NCBI GenBank assembly: GCA_017620975.1
Contig: JAGAUD010000025.1
Span: forward strand, 1-40,652
Reading direction: 5' to 3'
DNA: 40,652 nucleotides
Source of the DNA: Lachnospiraceae bacterium
GTDB taxonomy: Bacteria > Bacillota_A > Clostridia > Lachnospirales > Lachnospiraceae
A model generated the notes under the pieces. That model saw only the letters and a program-made list of their open reading frames with translations. It was not told the DNA's origin and searched no databases. Position 1 is the first letter of the stretch. Each line of letters starts with the position of its first letter. This document shows positions 40,029-40,652 of the stretch, piece by piece. A program made the translations under genes and the position numbers.

Positions 40029-40652
40029 ATGAAAAAACTAACACAAACACTTTCGCTTATGTTGGCCTTGGCAATGTTATTATCCAGTGTGCCAGTATAT
40101 GCGGAAACAACATCCGGTACCGAAGGAGAACAAAATACCACCGTTAACTACATGTTTGGCACAAACGAATCTGCCTATGCTACAGATATCGAGTATGTTG
40201 CCGAACTGGGTGATGGAGCGAGTACTGAGGGTCTTTATGTAACAGGCGGTAAAGGCTTTTATACTTCACCGGATGGTATCAACTGGACAGCACGGACAGA
40301 GGGAGCGGAGATGATGCTTGTTCAGGAAGAAACCTATGGTTTTACTTATGGAGGACCGGTGAATAACAGGTATTTCCTGATAATTCCGGATACCACATCT
40401 TCAAACAAAGCACTTATCATGAATCAGGCTATGACGGCTGTAACAGAGGTGTACACCTACACAAATATCCAGGCAGAGGAGGGTACTGAAGATGTCACCA
40501 CTGCATTACACTTAAAGGGTGTCATTGAATGGGATTCTTATTCAGGCAAGTTCTGGTGTGGTGCAGCTCTTGCAGACGGTACCAAGGCAGGTCTTTATTA
40601 CTCTGACGGTACTTACACACAGGATGAAACCAGTGGGCAGTATCAGATGATA
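40029..40652 (+). CDS. Exported protein, N-terminal part (runs off the window)
   Basis: An open frame of 208 codons from ATG 40029 to the right edge. It begins MKKLTQTLSLMLALAMLLSS followed by VPVYAET, a classic Sec signal peptide with cleavage expected after VYA (residues 23-25). The mature part is rich in Thr, Gly and Tyr with repeated short motifs of the form GLYVTGGKGFYTSPDGINWT and AGLYYSDGTYTQDE, suggesting beta-propeller or beta-sheet repeats seen in surface proteins. AAGGAG lies about ten bases upstream of the start. I cannot name the family; it may be a large surface or adhesin-like protein. Confidence 0.75.
   Translation, partial: MKKLTQTLSLMLALAMLLSSVPVYAETTSGTEGEQNTTVNYMFGTNESAYATDIEYVAELGDGASTEGLYVTGGKGFYTSPDGINWTARTEGAEMMLVQEETYGFTYGGPVNNRYFLIIPDTTSSNKALIMNQAMTAVTEVYTYTNIQAEEGTEDVTTALHLKGVIEWDSYSGKFWCGAALADGTKAGLYYSDGTYTQDETSGQYQMI

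Overview
The window looks like chromosomal DNA of a spore-forming Lachnospiraceae-type Clostridia (gut Firmicutes). The evidence is strong AGGAGG-type ribosome binding sites, TTGACA/TATAAT promoters, many short hairpin terminators, a T-box leader in front of ileS, the two-subunit dihydroorotate dehydrogenase (pyrK plus class 1B pyrD), a SipL-like spore coat morphogen, a DUF5688 protein and a short Xre regulator. I cannot fix the genus. No rRNA, tRNA, CRISPR array or intact mobile element was seen.

Layout, left to right. 1-210: 5' end of a glycogen debranching enzyme (minus). 414-884: GNAT acetyltransferase. 903-4376: promoter, T-box riboswitch and ileS. 4478-7079: glycogen phosphorylase. 7166-11072: a lipoprotein phosphoesterase, an aconitase-family hydratase and an SseB-like protein. 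11073-11627: a long gene-poor gap with two large hairpins and a possible coding relic. 11628-15347: a SpoIIQ-like degenerate LytM protein, then ddl and murF for peptidoglycan precursor synthesis. 15348-16657: debris (a recombinase tail, an AraC tail and a 5'-truncated aminopeptidase C). 16658-17968: plsC (minus) and a PrcB-like lipoprotein. 18002-21240: the pyrimidine cluster pyrC-pyrK-pyrD with a structured leader that holds a possible 46-codon zinc-ribbon ORF. 21310-22881: sipL. 23131-23673: a Uma2-family nuclease (minus) with a decayed ribbon-helix-helix gene in front of it. 23995-27317: ispE, a GntR regulator, a small membrane protein, murI and a DUF1934 protein. 27379-29483: a membrane-anchored unknown (minus) and cardiolipin synthase. 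29656-33595: a lipoprotein foldase, asnS and an NlpC/P60 cell-wall hydrolase. 33776-36290: nfo and recQ, overlapping. 36456-38464: an exonuclease/zinc-ribbon relic, an Xre regulator, a 36-codon ORF and a DUF5688 gene. 38576-39944: relics of an AraC regulator, a sugar ABC permease and a HAD phosphatase. 40029-40652: the start of an exported protein.

Most intact genes are core metabolism, translation, cell envelope and sporulation. The striking feature is the number of partly deleted genes between them. nfo has lost about 50 internal residues in frame, including three metal ligands. pepC has lost its catalytic cysteine half. An ABC permease carries a truncation, a nonsense codon and a 2-base frameshift. 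Tails of an AraC regulator, an exonuclease, a recombinase and an RHH protein remain as fragments. This suggests ongoing loss by small deletions in this lineage.

The most unusual regulatory arrangement is at pyrD-sipL. One hairpin appears to terminate the pyr operon, carry the sipL ribosome binding site in its 3' arm, and hold a sigma-E-like promoter whose transcript would omit the sequestering 5' arm. I did not find a clearly new multi-gene system. The best candidates for undescribed biology are this overlapping control element, the zinc-ribbon micro-ORF in the pyr leader, and the small ORF with palindromes ahead of the DUF5688 gene.
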